16,609 bases of DNA. Origin: JBBAFS01 sp041655255 (GTDB taxonomy: Bacteria > Spirochaetota > Spirochaetia > Sphaerochaetales > Sphaerochaetaceae). The notes under the pieces are model-generated. The model ran no database searches and was not told the DNA's origin. It was given only the letters and a program-made list of their open reading frames with translations. Below are positions 14,311 to 16,609 of this stretch, piece by piece (positions within the stretch are counted from its first letter, which is position 1; every line of letters begins with the position of its first letter). The position numbers were made by a program, and so were the translations under genes. Location: contig JBBAFS010000036.1 in NCBI GenBank assembly GCA_041655255.1, forward strand, positions 1 to 16,609, read 5' to 3'.

Positions 14311-14357
14311 TTCTCATCTGAGAAGCGTTTCGCTTCGTACGAGGTGTACGAAGCGAA
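14311..14357. repeat. Strong hairpin with alternative pairing beyond the icd stop codon
   Basis: Perfect 12-bp stem TTCGCTTCGTAC/GTACGAAGCGAA (14329-14340 with 14346-14357), five-base loop. CGCTTC (14331-14336) can instead pair with GAAGCG at 14322-14327 across a TTT loop, so two hairpins exclude each other. A third, TTCTC/GAGAA, sits at 14311-14324. It lies 8 bp past the icd stop and probably ends or protects that mRNA, but no U-tract follows on the minus strand. Confidence 0.55.
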
Positions 14358-14365
14358 GAGATTCT

Positions 14366-15574
14366 TTACATATGCTGGATAATAGCATCGCCAAAAGCAC
14401 TACAGGCGATCTCAGTTGATCCACTCATAAGTCGGGCAAAATCGTAGGTTACTTTTTTAGCTTGAATTGCTTTGGTGATCCCTGAATCAATCAGAGCAGC
14501 TGCCTCACTCCACCCCATGTATTCGAGCATAAGAACTCCAGAGAGGATTAAGGAACTTGGATTCACTTTATCTAGATTTGCATATTTCGGAGCAGTTCCG
14601 TGAGTTGCTTCAAACACGGCAACGCCCGTGTCGTAATTGATGTTTGCCCCTGGGGCAATGCCAATACCACCCACTTGAGCTGCTAAAGCATCACTGATGT
14701 AATCTCCATTGAGATTCGTTGTAGCAATGACATCATACTCTTTAGGTCGGGTGAGAATTTGTTGTAAAAAAGCATCAGCGATTGCATCTTTGACTAACAC
14801 CTTCCCTTCTGGGATCTTCCCATCGGGGATATCATCCCACGTGACAGTGTGTTCGCCGAACTCTTCTTTAGCGAGTTCATAGCCCCACTCTCTGAATGCA
14901 CCTTCGGTAAATTTCATAATATTACCTTTATGCACCAGTGTGACTGACTTTCGGTTGTGTTCAATGGCGTACTTCAAAGCTGATCGAATAAGACGCTTAG
15001 AGCCTGTTTCACTCACAGGTTTAAGACCAATACCACTATCGAGTCGGATATCCCACCCGTAGTGTTCTTGCAAGAGAGCAATGAGTTTTTTTGCACCATC
15101 GCTCCCCTCTTTAAGTTCATACCCCGCGTACACATCTTCGGTGTTCTCTCTGAAGACCACCATGTCAATTAATTCGGGGGCTTTCACAGGAGAGGGAATT
15201 CCAGGATAGTATTTAACTGGTCGTAGACAGACATATAAATCTAATAGTTGACGAATTGTCACATTGAGACTTCTAAAACCTCCACCAACAGGTGTTGTTA
15301 AAGGACCTTTAATACTCACAATATAGTCTGCTAAGTCCTTTTGAGTCTCTTTGGGGAGCCACTCTCCGGTAGCTTTAAATGCTTTTTCTCCGGCTAGTAC
15401 TTCTTTCCACTCAATCTTTCTTTTAGATCCATATGCCTTCTTTACAGCGGCATCAAACACTTTCACACTCGCTGCCCAAATATCTGGTCCAGTTCCATCT
15501 CCTTCAATAAAGGGGATAATTGGATTATCGGGGACAATAAGCTGTGTTCCTTTTTTTGTAATTCGATCTCCCAT
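14366..15574 (-). CDS. icd: NADP-dependent isocitrate dehydrogenase
   Basis: Converts isocitrate to 2-oxoglutarate and CO2 in the citric acid cycle, producing NADPH; cytosolic homodimer of the E. coli type. The 402-residue protein has the expected N-terminus (IEGDGTGPDIW, 23-33), isocitrate contacts S102, N104 and R108 in RSLNVTIRQ, R118, R142 and Y149, catalytic K216 in HKGNIMKFTEG, and metal ligands D291 and D295 in NGDYISDALAAQ. NADP rather than NAD specificity is indicated by HGTAPKY (K330, Y331) with Y377 and R381 in TYDFARL, as in E. coli Icd. AAGGAG lies seven bases before the ATG, and a good promoter with a roughly 30-nt leader precedes it. A strong hairpin follows the stop. Transcribed separately from the superoxide dismutase gene, which ends in its own terminator. 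Confidence 0.95.
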   Translation of the reverse strand: MGDRITKKGTQLIVPDNPIIPFIEGDGTGPDIWAASVKVFDAAVKKAYGSKRKIEWKEVLAGEKAFKATGEWLPKETQKDLADYIVSIKGPLTTPVGGGFRSLNVTIRQLLDLYVCLRPVKYYPGIPSPVKAPELIDMVVFRENTEDVYAGYELKEGSDGAKKLIALLQEHYGWDIRLDSGIGLKPVSETGSKRLIRSALKYAIEHNRKSVTLVHKGNIMKFTEGAFREWGYELAKEEFGEHTVTWDDIPDGKIPEGKVLVKDAIADAFLQQILTRPKEYDVIATTNLNGDYISDALAAQVGGIGIAPGANINYDTGVAVFEATHGTAPKYANLDKVNPSSLILSGVLMLEYMGWSEAAALIDSGITKAIQAKKVTYDFARLMSGSTEIACSAFGDAIIQHM

Positions 15575-15610
15575 AGGTACTCCTTAAGTTTGTTCCATAT
15601 TCGATAAAAA

Positions 15611-15639
15611 AGCATAGCAGAAACAGAAATAACTGTTAA
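15611..15639 (-). promoter_or_regulatory. Predicted icd promoter
   Basis: Minus-strand TTAACA (+ strand TGTTAA 15634-15639), exactly 17 bp, and TATGCT (+ strand AGCATA 15611-15616) with TG one base upstream. Start predicted near 15604. It lies right after the sod terminator. Confidence 0.55.
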
Positions 15640-15668
15640 TCCCTTAGAGGCTAAGAAAAAAATGGCTT

Positions 15669-15695
15669 AAAAAAGCACCTCCTTGTGGGAGGTGC
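15669..15695 (-). terminator. Rho-independent terminator of sod
   Basis: Perfect 8-bp GC-rich stem GCACCTCC/GGAGGTGC (15675-15682 with 15688-15695), five-base loop, followed on the minus strand by six U (A15669-A15674). It begins 12 bp after the sod stop codon. Confidence 0.92.
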
Positions 15696-15707
15696 CAAAA
15701 AAGGTAT

Positions 15708-16322
15708 CTAGCGGTTATTGTAGAGTTTGGAAACAGCGTTCCAATCAACCACATTCCAAAATGCGTTTACATAATCTCCTCTGAGGTTTTTATACTTCAG
15801 GTAGTAGGCATGCTCCCACACATCAATTCCTAAAATAGGGGTGAGAGAAGCATCATCCATCAGAGGGTTGTCTTGGTTTGGGGAGGAAGAGGCAATGAGT
15901 TTGCCATCTTTTGTAGCTGAAAGCCATGCCCAACCAGAACCAAAGCGAGTCGCAGCTAGTGAAGCGAGTTTCTCTTTGAGTTGATCAAAAGAGCCAAAAT
16001 CGGCTTCAATTTGTGCCAGTAAATCACCTGCTGGTTTCGTAACGGCTTCAGGAGAGAGAATTGAGAAATAGAGATTATGGTTATAATAACCACCTCCATT
16101 GTTTCTTACCGCAGTTCGTACCCCCTCATCTTTAATAGAGGATAAAGAGCTTAAGATTTCTTCAATGCTCTTATCTTTAAGTGAAGCATCTTTCTCTAGT
16201 GCTGCATTTAGATTGTTGGTATACGCAGCGTGGTGCTTTGTGTAGTGAGTCTCCATCGTAAGTTCATCGATATGGGGCTCAAGGGACGAAAATGCATACG
16301 GTAATTCATATTGTTTAAACAT
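15708..16322 (-). CDS. sodA: Superoxide dismutase, Mn/Fe family, Mn-type
   Basis: Disproportionates superoxide to oxygen and hydrogen peroxide in the cytosol. The 204-residue protein carries all four metal ligands: H26 in THYTKHH, H82 in YYNHNLYF, and D167 and H171 in the signature DVWEHAYY. The glycine run NGGGYYNH (75-82) and Q150 in PNQDNPLM match Mn-type enzymes (outer-sphere Gln in the C-terminal domain) rather than classical Fe types, though cambialistic use is possible. There is no signal peptide. The ATG at 16322 has AAGGAG upstream on the minus strand at about eight bases. A palindrome in the leader and an inverted repeat over the divergent promoters suggest regulation. It ends in a strong intrinsic terminator. 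Confidence 0.95.
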   Translation of the reverse strand: MFKQYELPYAFSSLEPHIDELTMETHYTKHHAAYTNNLNAALEKDASLKDKSIEEILSSLSSIKDEGVRTAVRNNGGGYYNHNLYFSILSPEAVTKPAGDLLAQIEADFGSFDQLKEKLASLAATRFGSGWAWLSATKDGKLIASSSPNQDNPLMDDASLTPILGIDVWEHAYYLKYKNLRGDYVNAFWNVVDWNAVSKLYNNR

Positions 16323-16337
16323 AATAACACTCCTTTA

Positions 16338-16353
16338 TCTACCACTTGGTAGA
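16338..16353. repeat. Inverted repeat in the sod leader
   Basis: TCTACCA-CT-TGGTAGA has perfect 7-bp arms and lies between the predicted sod transcription start and the ribosome binding site, where a bound repressor or an RNA hairpin could act. Confidence 0.45.
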
Positions 16354-16358
16354 GCCAA

Positions 16359-16432
16359 AACATACTCATACCACACGCTATCGGCAACTGACTCACTTTA
16401 CAGTTGCTTCATATCACTCTTTTGAGCATATT
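16359..16432. promoter_or_regulatory. Divergent sod / HAD promoters with a shared inverted repeat
   Basis: Leftward: TTGCCG (+ strand CGGCAA 16382-16387), 17 bp, TATGTT (+ strand AACATA 16359-16364). Rightward: TTGCTT (16404-16409), 17 bp, CATATT (16427-16432), with the start of transcription at A16439 of the HAD start codon. The inverted repeat GCAACTG (16384-16390)/CAGTTGC (16401-16407), spacer 10 bp, places one half-site on each -35. Confidence 0.45.
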
Positions 16433-16438
16433 AAGACT

Positions 16439-16609
16439 ATGTCAATAACAGCAGTTGCAATCGATTTAGATGGAACATTATTAACCACCGATAAACTCAT
16501 TGGAAAATATACTTTAGATGTCTTACATCAATTGATGGAACAACACATTTCAATTCATATCGCGACAGGGAGAAGTGTTGCCTCTTCAGAACGATTCAGA
16601 GAGATGATT
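16439..16609 (+). CDS. Partial HAD-superfamily phosphatase, Cof-type
   Basis: The first 57 codons of a Cof-type HAD hydrolase, running off the right edge. Motif I is DLDGT with nucleophile D9 and acid D11 (AVAIDLDGTLL), and motif II is the Thr of HIATGRS (41-47). Spacing between them fits the Cof family. It is distinct from the HAD protein at 2647-3378, which has DLDET and IATTRS. No Shine-Dalgarno precedes the ATG, but a 17-bp-spaced promoter puts the transcript start at the A of the codon, so the mRNA is probably leaderless. Divergent from sod. Confidence 0.85.
   Translation, partial: MSITAVAIDLDGTLLTTDKLIGKYTLDVLHQLMEQHISIHIATGRSVASSERFREMI

Noticed and set aside
1..16609. CRISPR array, tRNA, rRNA or insertion sequence
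   Set aside because: No regularly spaced direct repeats, no cloverleaf or TTCRA-type tRNA signature, and no transposase or terminal inverted repeats were seen.

Overview
The window is AT-rich, densely coding bacterial chromosome. It looks like ordinary housekeeping and accessory metabolism, and no insertion sequence, phage gene, CRISPR array, tRNA or rRNA was recognised. Most genes have an AGGAGG-type ribosome binding site. The mix (NADP isocitrate dehydrogenase, Mn-type superoxide dismutase, a stand-alone cyclic-nucleotide-fold protein, a YghO-like double-GNAT protein, a GGPP-synthase-like prenyltransferase) would fit a low-GC spirochaete, but that placement is a guess and no marker gene settles it.

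Layout. Positions 1-71 hold the start of a leftward membrane protein. Positions 320-4953 run rightward: MscS-type channel, GNAT-like protein, HAD phosphatase, polyprenyl diphosphate synthase (start codon overlapping the HAD stop) and a GyrI-like ligand-binding protein. A gene-free 336-bp stretch with several small palindromes follows. Positions 5290-6149 hold two leftward genes, a PPOX-type flavin protein and a NifX/NifB-type iron-cluster domain protein, the latter divergent from a rightward nitroreductase (6446-7015). Positions 7018-10333 form a leftward two-gene unit: a Nudix hydrolase followed by a 972-residue PLD-nuclease/SF2-helicase/DUF3427 protein. It is the best candidate here for a nucleic-acid defence or repair system. 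Upstream lies a leftward MFS transporter gene broken by a one-base frameshift at an A8 run. Divergent from it is a rightward pair, cNMP-fold protein plus aldehyde dehydrogenase (11672-13502), whose end overlaps the leftward YbaK-type deacylase. After a 409-bp gap with hairpins come leftward isocitrate dehydrogenase and superoxide dismutase, and at the right edge a second HAD phosphatase begins rightward.

Regulatory reading. Several intergenic regions carry recognisable promoters and perfect inverted repeats. At three genes (mscS, the cNMP-fold gene and the last HAD gene) a predicted promoter places the transcription start at the A of the start codon and no Shine-Dalgarno is visible, which suggests leaderless transcripts beside normal leadered ones. 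Promoter and operator calls are inspection-based predictions. Starts were often moved inward from the longest open frame to the codon with the best ribosome binding site or family fit, and this is noted per gene.
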